From Mesorhizobium sp. (GTDB lineage Bacteria; Pseudomonadota; Alphaproteobacteria; Rhizobiales; Rhizobiaceae), in assembly GCA_004020875.1 (NCBI GenBank), contig SAPZ01000007.1, forward strand, positions 217,728 through 281,727: a stretch of 64,000 bases of DNA, read 5' to 3'. The position numbers and the translations under genes were made by a program. A model generated the notes under the pieces. The model had not been told where the DNA came from. It searched no databases and saw nothing but the letters and a program-made list of their open reading frames with translations. This document shows positions 36,267-45,981 of the stretch, one piece after another (within the stretch, counting starts at the first letter, position 1; every line of letters begins with the position of its first letter).

Positions 36267-37970
36267 GTGACCGTCAGCATAAAGGTTTCCGTCTACACCA
36301 ATGGCGACGACGCTTTCGTCGCCTGGGCACCGAGCGAGTTCATCGCGGGATGCCGGGGTTTCCTGCTCGAGCGCGGCCGCAAGGTCGGCGCGACCGAGAA
36401 GATCGACCCGGTGGAGAACCGCGTCGGCTTCACTAGGGACAAGCCGAAATCGGGCGACCACCGGCCGTCCGACGTTTGGCCGTTCCAGCGGTTCAACTGG
36501 ACCGACCACGCCGCCGATGTCGGCAATGTCGTGCGCTACCGGGTGACCGCGATGATGAGCGCCGGACCCGGCAAGCCGCTGACCAAGGGCGTGACGAGCG
36601 ACTGGACGGACTGGACGACGCTTGCCACCGACGCCGGGGGCGGCTTTTCCTGCTACTTCAACCGCGGACTGGTGTTGTCGCAGTTCGTCGCCCGCTACAT
36701 GGCCAAGAACAGGCTGACGCCCGCGGCCTTCAAGAAGAGCCTGCAGACCAATGGCGACGCAAAATTCCGCGCATTCCTGGAAGGCGATCTCGGTCTGCGG
36801 ATGGTCGGGCTGACGCAAGGCGCCGGCGACGAACTGCATGCCGCGCTCTACGAGCTCGGCGACGCGACGCTGGAGACGGCGTTGATCGGGCTCGGGCCGC
36901 GGCTCCATCTCATCCTCGCCAATGGTTCCGATAAGAGCGGCGACGGCAACAAGGCGGCGCGCAAGAACCTCAACGATCACGGAATCGCGACCGTCGACCG
37001 GATGCTGAAGTCGAAAGGCCTCGGCCACAACAAGTTCGTGGTCGTGTCCGAAGGCGGTGAACCGAAGATGGTGTGGACCGGCAGCACCAATTGGAGCACC
37101 ACCGGCCTCTGCACGCAGGTCAACAACGGGCTGCTGATCGAGGACGCGGCGGTCGCACAGCATTTCCGCAAGCATTGGGAACTGTTGAAGGACGCCTCCC
37201 CGCCGAAGACCGACCCGGCCAATTTCACGCCGGCGCTGATGGCCGACAACGACGCGCCGAAAACCTTCACGGTCGGGACGGCCAAGACGACCGTCTGGTT
37301 CACCCGCACCTCGAACGGGGCCGACATGGATGCGCTGCGCGACGTTATCACCTCGGCCAGGCAGGCGGTGCTTTTTTTGATGTTCACGCCGGGCAAGCAG
37401 GGGCTGCACACGCTGGCCGGGCAAAGGGCTCGGGAAAAGGGCATGTATGTGCGCGGCGTGGTCTCCACGCTGAGCGCCGACGAGGGCGGCACCGAGCAGA
37501 ACTTCCTCGATATCGACCTGGTGAGCAGCGACCGGACATTCACGCCCGACCGCTACGCGGTGGCGCAGCCGCAAGGCCTGGATGCGCCCCTCGGGCCATG
37601 GATCGCCGAGGTCAACCGGCGGCAGTTCCTGTCGCAGATCGGCCACGCCATCGTGCACTCGAAGATCCTGGTCACCGACCCGCACTCGAAGGATTGCGTG
37701 GTGGTGACCGGCAGCCACAATTTCTCGGCGCCGGCGAGCCAGAAGAACGACGAGAACATGGTCATCGTCCGCGGCCACAGCAAGCTTGCCGCCGCCTATG
37801 CCACCTATGCGATGTCGGTCTACAGCCACTACCGCTACCGCTCCTACATCCGCGAGATGCAGGCGCAGGGCAAGACGCCGTGGAGCTACCTGGACGACGA
37901 CGACCAGTGGCTGAAGACCGAGCTCCGGACCAAGGCGCAGGAGATCGCGTTCTGGACGGAGCAGGGTTGA
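36267..37970 (+). CDS. Phospholipase D-like domain protein
   Basis: About 567 residues from a GTG at 36267 that has GGAGG 9 bases upstream; in-frame ATGs at 36249 and 36099 are alternatives. The N-terminal 130 residues form a beta-rich domain (VSVYTNGDDAFVAWAP). Two HKD modules follow. The second is complete (HSKILVTDPHSK, then VVVTGSHNFS). In the first, HNKFVVVS has Ser where the Asp should be, though TGSTNWS is intact. PLD proteins hydrolyse phosphodiesters in lipids or nucleic acids. Substrate and location are unclear; no signal peptide is evident. Confidence 0.85.
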   Translation: MTVSIKVSVYTNGDDAFVAWAPSEFIAGCRGFLLERGRKVGATEKIDPVENRVGFTRDKPKSGDHRPSDVWPFQRFNWTDHAADVGNVVRYRVTAMMSAGPGKPLTKGVTSDWTDWTTLATDAGGGFSCYFNRGLVLSQFVARYMAKNRLTPAAFKKSLQTNGDAKFRAFLEGDLGLRMVGLTQGAGDELHAALYELGDATLETALIGLGPRLHLILANGSDKSGDGNKAARKNLNDHGIATVDRMLKSKGLGHNKFVVVSEGGEPKMVWTGSTNWSTTGLCTQVNNGLLIEDAAVAQHFRKHWELLKDASPPKTDPANFTPALMADNDAPKTFTVGTAKTTVWFTRTSNGADMDALRDVITSARQAVLFLMFTPGKQGLHTLAGQRAREKGMYVRGVVSTLSADEGGTEQNFLDIDLVSSDRTFTPDRYAVAQPQGLDAPLGPWIAEVNRRQFLSQIGHAIVHSKILVTDPHSKDCVVVTGSHNFSAPASQKNDENMVIVRGHSKLAAAYATYAMSVYSHYRYRSYIREMQAQGKTPWSYLDDDDQWLKTELRTKAQEIAFWTEQG

Positions 37971-38129
37971 GCCTTCTCCCCGTTTGACGGGGCTGTGGCC
38001 GACGCCGCCTCTCCGACTGCCGCGGTCATCCGACTGTTCAGAATTGTCAGGAACAGCGGCGATTGGCGGTTGCTTCGGGCGGCATCCGACCTATATCAGG
38101 TCACCTTTTCCAGCCGGCCGTTTTTCAGC

Positions 38130-39056
38130 ATGTCATCCATCATCTCGATCTCCGGTGTCACGAAAACCTATGCCACCGGCTTCAAAGCGCTGAAGGAAAT
38201 CAATCTCGACATCGAGCGCGGCGAGATCTTCGCGCTGCTCGGGCCGAACGGCGCCGGCAAGACGACGCTGATCTCGATCGTCTGCGGCATCGTCAACCGC
38301 TCGTCGGGCAGCGTCACGGTGGATGGCCATGACATCGGGCGAGACTATCGCGCCGCGCGCAGCCTGATCGGACTGGTGCCGCAGGAACTCACCATCGACG
38401 CCTTCGAGACGGTCTGGGCGACGGTGAACTACAGCCGCGGCCTCTTCGGCAAGGCGCCGAACAAGGAGTTTGTCGAGAAGGTGCTGCGCGACCTGTCGCT
38501 CTGGGAGAAGAAAGACTCCAAGGCGATAACGCTGTCGGGCGGCATGAAACGCCGGCTGATGATCGCCAAGGCGCTGTCGCACGAGCCGCGCGTGCTGTTC
38601 CTCGACGAGCCGACGGCCGGCGTCGACGTCGAGCTGCGCCAGGACATGTGGGCGATGGTCAGGCGCCTGCGCGAGGACGGCGTCACCATCATCCTCACCA
38701 CGCATTACATCGAGGAAGCCGAGGCGATGGCCGACCGCGTCGGCGTCATCAACAAGGGCGAGATCATCCTGGTCGAGGGCAAGGCCGAGCTGATGCGCAA
38801 GCTTGGCCGCAAGCAAATGACGCTGGAGCTGCGCGCGCCGCTCGCGGCCGTTCCGGATGGGCTTTCCAGCTATCCATTGGAGCTGTCCGCCGACGGTAGC
38901 CAGCTCACCTACACTTACGACAACCAGAGCGACCGCCCGGGCGTCGCCTCGCTGATCCGCGACCTCGAGGCGGCCGGCGTCCAGTTCCGCGATCTCGATA
39001 CCAAGAACAGCTCGCTCGAAGAGATCTTCGTCAATCTTCTGAGGCAAGAGCCATGA
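38130..39056 (+). CDS. ABC-2 type transporter ATP-binding protein
   Basis: 308 residues. Walker [13 protein letters not shown], signature LSGGMKRRL, Walker [13 protein letters not shown] and the switch His in [10 protein letters not shown] are complete. A C-terminal 80-residue extension is typical of NodI/DrrA-like exporters. It powers the permease encoded next, whose ATG overlaps its stop by 4 bases. The substrate may be a drug, polysaccharide or lipid-linked compound; it cannot be fixed here. Confidence 0.93.
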   Translation: MSSIISISGVTKTYATGFKALKEINLDIERGEIFALLGPNGAGKTTLISIVCGIVNRSSGSVTVDGHDIGRDYRAARSLIGLVPQELTIDAFETVWATVNYSRGLFGKAPNKEFVEKVLRDLSLWEKKDSKAITLSGGMKRRLMIAKALSHEPRVLFLDEPTAGVDVELRQDMWAMVRRLREDGVTIILTTHYIEEAEAMADRVGVINKGEIILVEGKAELMRKLGRKQMTLELRAPLAAVPDGLSSYPLELSADGSQLTYTYDNQSDRPGVASLIRDLEAAGVQFRDLDTKNSSLEEIFVNLLRQEP

Positions 39057-39832
39057 ATCTTCGTGCGGCCCCCAATTTTCGTGCGGTATGGGCGATCTAC
39101 CGGGTGGAGATGGCGCGCGCCTTCCGCACGGTGCTGCAGAGCATCATCTCGCCGGTCATCTCGACATCGCTCTATTTCGTCGTCTTCGGCTCGGCCATAG
39201 GCTCGCGCATCAACGAGATCGACGGCATTGCCTACGGCGCCTTCATCGTGCCGGGCCTGATGATGCTGTCGCTCTTGACGCAGTCGATCTCGAATGCCTC
39301 CTTCGCCATCTATTTCCCCAAATTCGTTGGCTCGATCTATGAGCTGCTGTCGGCGCCGGTTTCCTATTTGGAAATCATCATCGCCTATGTCGGGGGCGCC
39401 GCGACCAAGTCGATCATGCTTGGCCTGATTATCCTCGCCACCGCGGCGTTATTCGTGCCGCTCAGGATCGAGCATCCGTTCTGGATGATCGCCTTCCTGG
39501 TGCTGACCGCGGTGACCTTCAGCCTGTTTGGCTTCATCATCGGCATCTGGGCGAAGACTTTCGAGCAACTGCAGCTGGTGCCGCTGCTCATCGTCACGCC
39601 GCTCACCTTCCTCGGCGGCAGCTTCTATTCCATCCACATGCTGCCCGGCATCTGGAAGACGGTCACGCTGTTCAACCCGGTCGTCTACCTGATCAGCGGG
39701 TTCCGCTGGAGCTTTTACGGCAAGGCCGACGTCTCGGTCGGCGTCAGCCTCGGCATGACGCTGGTGTTCCTGGCCATCTGCATCGCCATCGTCGCCTGGA
39801 TTTTCAAGACAGGCTACCGGCTCAGGAACTAG
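39053..39832 (+). CDS. ABC-2 type transporter permease
   Basis: 259 residues with six hydrophobic helices, including [21 protein letters not shown] and the re-entrant region [16 protein letters not shown]. It resembles NodJ/YadH-type exporters. It assembles with the preceding ATPase in the inner membrane. No accessory gene follows; a convergent enzyme gene ends 39 bases downstream. Confidence 0.92.
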   Translation: MNLRAAPNFRAVWAIYRVEMARAFRTVLQSIISPVISTSLYFVVFGSAIGSRINEIDGIAYGAFIVPGLMMLSLLTQSISNASFAIYFPKFVGSIYELLSAPVSYLEIIIAYVGGAATKSIMLGLIILATAALFVPLRIEHPFWMIAFLVLTAVTFSLFGFIIGIWAKTFEQLQLVPLLIVTPLTFLGGSFYSIHMLPGIWKTVTLFNPVVYLISGFRWSFYGKADVSVGVSLGMTLVFLAICIAIVAWIFKTGYRLRN

Positions 39833-39870
39833 CTCCTTTCCCCCCCTCCCCGGCGAGGAAAACGCCTGCC

Positions 39871-40908
39871 TCAGATCGCCTTGGTCAGGCGCAGCAGCCC
39901 CAGCATCTCCACGAAGGTTCCTTTACGGAACGCGATATAGGTCGGCTCCTCGACACCATGGAAGCGGCGCTTGAAAGCCGCCTGACCCTGCAGGTTGAAG
40001 CGCGAGCGGTTGACCCAGCGCGAGTGGTAGGCGCGCTGGAAGGTGCTGCGCCAGAAATCCGATTCGGCAAAGCCGCTGGGCTCGATGTCGAGCAGCGGCG
40101 AGAGACCGAGGGTCACCGCCGAAACGCCTTCCTCGCGAAAGCGGTCGACTGCGAATTTGGTCAGGCCGATCTCGGCATGCGGCGTCGCGTCGACCTGCTT
40201 GCGTTTGAAGGAGGTGGTGTAGCCGAAGACCTTGCCGTTGCGAAACAGGGGGTCGAAATCAAGGATGGCGAGCAGCCGGCCCTCTGGGCTGTGCAGGACG
40301 AAGCGGCGCATATCGGCCTCGGGCAGGGGCGAAAAGCGACGGTTGAGGAAGCCCATCTCCCAGCGCTTGATGATGCGTTCTTTGCGCCAATCGGCGGAAA
40401 GCTGCATGATCTCCTCGACCGGCATGTCGCCCGTGCTCTCGGCAACGACAAATCCCTTCTTCGCCAACCAGCGCTCGGAATAGCGCACCGTCTCGTTGCG
40501 CTTGCCCGAAAAATCATGCTCCGGCAAAAGCAGCCTGGTGTCCATGCCGAGTCGGTTGACCTTGTAGCCGAGACCGGCGAGCACCTTGGCCGTGTCGGCG
40601 CCGATCTGGACGAACCAGGGGCCGCGGGCCGCTTCGACGAAGCGCCTTATATAGGCCGGGCGGTCGGCCGGGTCGGCCACCGGATCGCCCAGAGCGAAAT
40701 GACGGCTCATCTTGGTGCCGAAGGCGATATAGCCGTCGCCGTCGCTGAAATAGGACAGTTTCTGCTGCACGGCGGTCGAATAGGCGAGCGAGAAATCGCC
40801 GTAACGGCGCACCAGCGCCAGGCGTTCGGCATCCGTCAAGTCGCGCCGCGGCACTTTGGGCGCCACGGCGTCGAGAAGCCTGTCGAAATAGATGCGCAGG
40901 GGCGCCAT
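39871..40908 (-). CDS. DUF2156 (phosphatidylglycerol lysyltransferase-like) protein without membrane domain
   Basis: 345 residues made of two GNAT-like lobes of the LPG-synthase C-terminal family: LTDAERLALVRRYGDFSLAY, YIAFGTKMSRHFALGDPV and FALLGLSP-like VTLGLSPLLDIEP, closing with FRKGTFVEMLGLLRL. MprF/LpiA proteins fuse this domain to a flippase to put aminoacyl groups from tRNA on membrane lipids. Here the flippase part is absent, so it could be a soluble aminoacyl-tRNA transferase. Target lipid unknown. It is divergent from a MarR regulator. Confidence 0.85.
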   Translation of the reverse strand: MAPLRIYFDRLLDAVAPKVPRRDLTDAERLALVRRYGDFSLAYSTAVQQKLSYFSDGDGYIAFGTKMSRHFALGDPVADPADRPAYIRRFVEAARGPWFVQIGADTAKVLAGLGYKVNRLGMDTRLLLPEHDFSGKRNETVRYSERWLAKKGFVVAESTGDMPVEEIMQLSADWRKERIIKRWEMGFLNRRFSPLPEADMRRFVLHSPEGRLLAILDFDPLFRNGKVFGYTTSFKRKQVDATPHAEIGLTKFAVDRFREEGVSAVTLGLSPLLDIEPSGFAESDFWRSTFQRAYHSRWVNRSRFNLQGQAAFKRRFHGVEEPTYIAFRKGTFVEMLGLLRLTKAI

Positions 40909-41070
40909 GAGCTCCGCGTGCCAAGAATGGATGACCTGCCGCCCTCAGGTCGCGAATCGCTGGCGGCCGCTGCCGGCCACATCGCGTCAGCGCGATATAG
41001 GATGCAATTGACGGGGAATGAAGGGCAAACCTCCGCAAGCCGTCGGTATCGGCGCCCTGCGAGCACCTGG

Positions 41071-41111
41071 TTGACTGTTCCATGCAATGTTATATATCAA
41101 GTTATCGATAT
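41071..41111 (+). promoter_or_regulatory. Promoter with inverted repeat upstream of the MarR-type gene
   Basis: TTGACT (41071-41076) and TATATC (41093-41098) are spaced by 16 bases as -35 and -10. ATATC-N8-GATAT (41094-41111) overlaps the -10 and could be the MarR autoregulatory operator. The MarR start is at 41126. Confidence 0.5.
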
Positions 41112-41125
41112 CTGGCGAGCGAGCT

Positions 41126-41611
41126 ATGGAAGACATTCTGCGATCTCTCGGCTTTCTCTGCCTCGGCAGCCGCATGAAGCGCATGGGCGAGCAGTTGCAG
41201 GCCGATACGCAGCGAGTGCTCGACCGCCTCGACCTGCGCATCCAGTCGAGCCAGTACCCGCTGCTCGCCGCGCTCGACAGGCTGGGGCCGCTGCCCGTCG
41301 GCGAGCTGGCGCTGTCGCTCGGCGTCGCGCAGCCGGGCGTGACGCGCAGCGTGGCGCTGCTTGCCGAGTTGGGGCTGGTGGAGGTCAATTCTTCGGATGA
41401 TGACCAGCGGCGCAGGATCGTTTCGCTGACCGGCAACGGCAAGCGGCTGGTCGAACGGGCGAAACGGGACATCTGGCCGAGCATCGAAAATGCCGTCGCG
41501 GATCTGTGCGCCGATCTTTCCGGGCCGCTGCTAGACCAGCTTGCCGCCATCGAGGATCGGCTGGCGGAGACGCCGCTCAACCGTCGCGCCGAAAGGTTCG
41601 CCACGCCATGA
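41126..41611 (+). CDS. MarR-family transcriptional regulator
   Basis: 161 residues from the ATG at 41126. The winged helix contains YPLLAALDRLGPLPVGELALSLG, the recognition helix VAQPGVTRSVALLAELGLV and the wing DDDQRRRIVSLTGNG. MarR dimers usually repress a neighbouring transporter or enzyme gene and respond to small ligands. Its stop overlaps the acetyltransferase gene by 4 bases, so the two are co-expressed; the DUF2156 gene is divergent. Confidence 0.9.
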   Translation: MEDILRSLGFLCLGSRMKRMGEQLQADTQRVLDRLDLRIQSSQYPLLAALDRLGPLPVGELALSLGVAQPGVTRSVALLAELGLVEVNSSDDDQRRRIVSLTGNGKRLVERAKRDIWPSIENAVADLCADLSGPLLDQLAAIEDRLAETPLNRRAERFATP

Positions 41612-42288
41612 AGCACATGCTCGACCGCCCCGTCTGGAGCGCGCTAGAAACGCGGCAAAGGACATTCGCTGAGGGTGACGATCTCGCGCGCCGGTACCGG
41701 CCATCGATCATTCCGTTCGCCGCCACGGCAACCGACGATCCGGAAAGCCTGCACGCGCTCGCTAGGCTCGTTCCCGCTGGCGAGACCGTCATCCTGGCTC
41801 AGGCCGACGGCATCGTCCTTCCGCCGGCGCTTGTCGCGACGATGACCGCCGACGCCGTGCAGATGATTGCCGAGCAAGCCTTGCACACGGTCGCCGACCC
41901 TCGGATCGAGCAATTGATGCGGCAGGACGCGGCCGAGATGCTTGCGCTCGCCTCGCTGACGAAACCTGGCCCGTTCACGCTCGAAGCCTTGAGCCTCGGT
42001 GAATTCTGGGGCGTGAAGATCGACGGCAGGCTGGCCGCGATGGCCGGCGAGCGCATGAAGCAGCCCGGCTATTCGGAACTCAGCGGCGTCTGCTCGCATC
42101 CGGATTTTCGCGGCGGCGGTCTTGCCAGGCTGTTGTCGCTGTTTGTGGCCAACCGCATCATGGCGCGCGGCGAGGTGCCATATTTGCACGCCTTCGCCAA
42201 CAACGCCGCGGCGATAAAGCTTTACGAGTCGATCGGCTTCCGGCTGCGCAGCGCGATGAACATCGCGGTGGTTCAGCGGGCGGGGTGA
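41608..42288 (+). CDS. GNAT-family N-acetyltransferase
   Basis: 226 residues. The N-terminal half is a family-specific segment and the GNAT motifs are in the C-terminal half: LSGVCSHPDFRGGGLARLLSL for acetyl-CoA and FANNAAAIKLYESIGF. Substrate unknown. It is coupled to the MarR regulator and probably modifies the compound sensed by it, an inference from gene order only. Confidence 0.88.
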   Translation: MKHMLDRPVWSALETRQRTFAEGDDLARRYRPSIIPFAATATDDPESLHALARLVPAGETVILAQADGIVLPPALVATMTADAVQMIAEQALHTVADPRIEQLMRQDAAEMLALASLTKPGPFTLEALSLGEFWGVKIDGRLAAMAGERMKQPGYSELSGVCSHPDFRGGGLARLLSLFVANRIMARGEVPYLHAFANNAAAIKLYESIGFRLRSAMNIAVVQRAG

Positions 42289-42336
42289 GACGCGACGTCG
42301 GGGGGCTCCGCCAACCCCGACGCCGAGTCCGCAAGC

Positions 42337-44333
42337 TTAAACCGCGATCTTGCCGCCGCCCTGCTTCGTGATCGCAACGACGGACGGCCGCACCGGCATG
42401 TCCGGCTTGAAGTCCGGCCAGCGGGTCGACGGATCCTCGTAATAGGACGGACGGCCAAAGCCTTCCCAGTCCTCGCCGCCGTCACCCGGATGCTGGACGG
42501 CGACGAAAGCCGTCTGGTCATCCGGCGCGAAGAGCGGGCCGCACATTTCGGCGCCGATCGGCACGCGGAAGAACAGCTTTGATGTCGCCCGCGCCGCGCC
42601 TTCGGTGTCCACCGCCCACAGGCCATCGGTGCGGCCGGTGGCCTTCGGGCCCTGGCCGTCGGTGGCGACCCAGAGGCGTCCGGCAGAATCGACGGCGCAA
42701 TTGTCCGGCATGCCGAACCAGCCATGGGCGCTGGTCGCCGTCGAGAAGGTGGCGCCGACATCGGCAACGGAAGGATCGCCGCATTTCAGCAGCACTTCCC
42801 ACTTGCCCTTGCTGGCGGCGAAATCGCCGGCGTCCTCAACGATCTCGATGATATGGCCGAAGGCATTGGAAGCACGCGGGTTGGCGGCGTCGATCTGTTC
42901 GGCCTTGCGCTTGGAATTGTTGGTCAGCATGACATAGACCTTGCCGTTGCCGGCATTGGGCTGAATGTCTTCCGGCCGGTCCATCTTGGTGGCGCCGAGC
43001 AGGTCAGCAGCGCGCCGCGTCTCAATGAGAACGTCGGCCTGGGACGCAAAGCTATTCTCAGCCGTCAGCGGGCCTTGGCCAAAGACGATCGGCATCCACT
43101 CGACCGAGCCGTCCTCGGCGAATTTCGCCACATGCAGCGTGCCGTCGTCGAGCAGGTTCATGTTGGCGGCGCGGTCGTTGGGGTTGAACGTGCCGGCGGT
43201 GACGAATTTGTAGACATAGTCGAAGCGCTCGTCGTCGCCGAGATAGAAGACGACGCGGCCGTCCCTGGCGACGATCGACTCCGCACCCTCGTGCTTGAAG
43301 CGGCCCATGGCGGTGCGCTTCCTCGGTGTCGAGGTCGGGTCGTTGACGTCGACCTCGACGATCCAGCCGAAACGGTTCGGCTCGTTCGGCTCCTTGGTGA
43401 GGTTGAAGCGCTCGTAATGCGCGCCCCACTCATAGGCGCCTTCCGGTATGCCGAGGCGCTTGTAATTGGCGGCTTCCCTGTGGCCTTGCGGCAGCTCGCC
43501 AGAGAAATAGCCGTGGATGTTCTCTTCGGCCATCACATAGGTGCCCCAAGGCGTCACGCCGCCAGCGCAATTGTTGAGCGTGCCGATAACCTTGGTGCCG
43601 GAGGGGTCGGCATTGGTCTTGAGGCGGTCATGACCGGCGGCTGGGCCGGAGATCGCCATCTCGGTGGTCGACATGATGCGGCGGTTGAGCTTGCCGTCGC
43701 GCATCACCTGCCATTTGCCGCCTTCCTTGCGAATCTCGACGATGGTCCCGCCATGCGCGGCCATCTCGACATCAACCTGCTCCTTCGAGAGCGGCGCGAC
43801 CTCGGCGGCTTTCTTGCCGTCCTTCTCGACGATCGAAACGATGCCGGGGAACATCAGATGCGGGTTGGTGTATTCGTGGTTGACGACCAAAAGCCCGTGC
43901 TCGGCCGAGCCGTCGATCGGGATGTAGCCGACATAGTCATTGTTGTAGCCGAACTGTTTTGCCTGAGCCTCGGCCGACTGCTTCAGCGGATCGAAGACCG
44001 GCGAATCGGCAAACAGCGGATCGCCCCAGCGCAACAGCACGTCGGCATCATAGCCGGGCGCGACATGGTGCTTGTCGTCGATGCCGGCCTCAAGCTCGTC
44101 GAATTGAAAGCGGAGCCTTCCGCCGCGCGCGACTCGTCGGCGGCGACCAGCGCCAGCGGGCTGACGGTGGCGGCAATGGCCGAGATGGCCAGCGAGCCCA
44201 TGAGAAAGCCGCGGCGCGAGAAGCGCGCGGCAATGATCTCGCCCATGGTGCGGTTGTCGGTCGGGTTGACGGGAGGACCGTCATTTTCCTCGAGCTGGCT
44301 GGTGCGGAAGCGGGTTTCAGGGGTCGCGGTCAT
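42337..44333 (-). pseudogene. phoX: PhoX-family phosphatase, frameshifted near the N-terminus
   Basis: A Tat signal (RFSRRGFLMGSLAISA) at about residues 38-53 is read from the ATG at 44333, in frame up to GSAFN. The remainder (FDELEAGIDDKHHVAPGYDA, then LLRWGDPLFADSPVFDP to GGGKIAV) is in another frame. Adding one base at about 44103-44105 gives a continuous protein of about 665 residues. PhoX enzymes (DUF839) are Ca/Fe-dependent periplasmic phosphatases exported by Tat and used under phosphate starvation. NNCAGGVTPWGTYVMAEEN is the conserved core. If the missing base is real, the mature enzyme is lost. Confidence 0.85.
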
Positions 44334-44393
44334 AGTGTTCCTCTGGCTTATTGAGGTGGCTTGAGCTGGACCTTCAGACCCCTAAAGCGCGCC

Positions 44394-44411
44394 GATCACA
44401 TTTTCGTGACA
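44394..44411 (-). promoter_or_regulatory. Candidate PHO box upstream of phoX
   Basis: On the minus strand TGTCA and TGTGA begin 11 bases apart (TGTCACGAAAATGTGATC), as in PhoB-binding direct repeats, with one mismatch in the second unit. It lies about 60 bases before the phoX ATG. PhoB control fits the gene's role but is not proven. Confidence 0.4.
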
Positions 44412-44549
44412 TCGGCGGGATCGATCGTGGACAATTGTTTGCCCGGGCGTCCAAGGCGCTGCCGCTCCCCGCAGCCTGTTCGCTGCCGGATCGGCTTGAC
44501 GCTGTGGCGTGCTTCGGGAACAAGAGCGCCGGCGAGAACCTGCAAAGGG

Positions 44550-44897
44550 ATGGCAAAAGTGAGTTTCTGGGGACTGGCGCAGCTCGGTATTTCGACCGTG
44601 ATGTTCCTGCTGGCGGCGATGGCCGCCAAGCAATGGGGCCTGGCGCCGAGCCTGGTCAAGCTACTTGTGACGCTGGCGCTCTATACGGCCGGCAACCTGA
44701 TCATGCTGAGGTTGGTGCGCGAATTCGGCATGTCGGTGGCATTCAGCCTGTCGGCAGTGATCCAGCTTGTCGCGGTCAATGTCGTGGCAGTCGCCTTTTT
44801 CGGCGAACGGCTCAATGCGTTCCAGTCGACCGGCATGGTGCTGGCGATCGCCGCCGTCGCCCTGATCACGCTCGGGCCCTATATGCAGAAGCTCTAA
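44550..44897 (+). CDS. Four-helix EamA/SMR-like transporter half
   Basis: 115 residues with four hydrophobic helices; FWGLAQLGISTVMFLLAAMA, then NLIMLRLVREFGMSVAFSLS, and a conserved FFGERLNAFQSTGMVLAI loop. Such short drug/metabolite-superfamily proteins act as dimers. Substrate unknown. It is followed 14 bases later by a PAP2 gene, so the two may share a transcript. Confidence 0.8.
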   Translation: MAKVSFWGLAQLGISTVMFLLAAMAAKQWGLAPSLVKLLVTLALYTAGNLIMLRLVREFGMSVAFSLSAVIQLVAVNVVAVAFFGERLNAFQSTGMVLAIAAVALITLGPYMQKL

Positions 44898-44911
44898 CCC
44901 TCGAGTCTTCC

Positions 44912-45622
44912 ATGAAGCCATCCGTCGGAGCGCTGTTTGCCAAGATCGAATTCCCCCTGCTTCTGGCCGGGCTGGTGATCGCTGGCGGGCTGTGGGGTTT
45001 CGAAGAATTGATGGAGGTGGCGCGGGCCACGACGCCGCATGGCTTCGACACCGAGATCCTGCTTGCCTTCCGCCATGCCGGGCAGCCGGATAGCCCGATA
45101 GGTCCGCTTTGGCTGCAGGGAGCCATACGCGACGTCACCTCGCTTGGCAGCACCGTCGTGCTGGTGCTGATCACGACCGCGACGATCATCTACCTGCTGT
45201 TGATCCGCAGGCCTTCGACCGCGCTGTTCGTGTTCGCGGCGGTGGCGGGCGGGCAAGTGCTTTCCACCTTGCTCAAGCTCGAGATCGACCGTCCCCGGCC
45301 GGACCTCGTCTCGCACCTGGCCACCGAAACGTCGCTGTCCTTTCCAAGCGGACACGCCATGCTATCGGCGGTGACCTATCTGACGCTCGGCTCTTTGGCC
45401 GCGCGCTTCCTTCCGGATCGCCGGACGAAAATCTACGTGCTTTGCCTTGCCGTGCTGATCACCGTGCTGGTCGGCACCAGCCGCGTCTATCTCGGCGTGC
45501 ACTGGCCCTCCGACGTGCTTGCCGGCTGGTGCGCGGGCTTCGCCTGGGCCATGCTGTGCTGGCTCGCGGCACGCCTGTTGCAGCGGCGCAAAGTGGTGAC
45601 AGACAGCGACATCGATGGTTGA
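44912..45622 (+). CDS. PAP2-family membrane phosphatase
   Basis: 236 residues, about six membrane helices. The three acid-phosphatase motifs are present: KLEIDRPRP (K-x6-RP), FPSGHAM and SRVYLGVHWPSDV. PAP2 enzymes dephosphorylate lipid phosphates such as phosphatidic acid or undecaprenyl diphosphate at the outer face of the inner membrane. It follows the SMR-like gene closely. Confidence 0.9.
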   Translation: MKPSVGALFAKIEFPLLLAGLVIAGGLWGFEELMEVARATTPHGFDTEILLAFRHAGQPDSPIGPLWLQGAIRDVTSLGSTVVLVLITTATIIYLLLIRRPSTALFVFAAVAGGQVLSTLLKLEIDRPRPDLVSHLATETSLSFPSGHAMLSAVTYLTLGSLAARFLPDRRTKIYVLCLAVLITVLVGTSRVYLGVHWPSDVLAGWCAGFAWAMLCWLAARLLQRRKVVTDSDIDG

Positions 45623-45698
45623 AACATTTAAAATGATGCTTGAGATATTGTAATCTTTAAAATACACATCTTTCGTTTTTCAGAAGAAGGTTCAGCCG

Positions 45699-45959
45699 AT
45701 GATCACTGCCGCACAGATGCGTGCCGCGCGGGCGTTGACCGGCATCGACCAGAAGACGCTCGCCGAGCGCGCCGGCGTTTCCCTGCCGACGATCCAGCGC
45801 ATGGAAGCGAGGGAGGGCGTGGTCAGGGGCGTAGTCGACACGCTGATGAAGGTCATCCAGGCGCTCGACGAGGTCGGTGTGGAGCTGATCGGCGAGAACC
45901 ACGCCAGCGAGCGCGGCGGCAGGGGCGTGCGCCTTAAGGCGCAGAACCCGCAAGGTTAG
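45699..45959 (+). CDS. XRE-family helix-turn-helix protein
   Basis: 86 residues. MRAARALTGIDQKTLAERAG and VSLPTIQRMEAREG form the Cro/C1-type helix-turn-helix, followed by a short C-terminal segment VGVELIGENHASERGG. A 76-base AT-rich leader lies upstream. Such small regulators often control a nearby gene or belong to addiction modules; no toxin partner is adjacent here. Confidence 0.85.
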   Translation: MITAAQMRAARALTGIDQKTLAERAGVSLPTIQRMEAREGVVRGVVDTLMKVIQALDEVGVELIGENHASERGGRGVRLKAQNPQG

Positions 45960-45981
45960 GCTGCCGGCCTGGAAGACCGCC

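Noticed and set aside
36159-37829. Long open frame antisense to the phospholipase D-like gene
   Set aside because: Arg/Gly/His-rich shadow with no domain; the plus-strand frame has HKD motifs.
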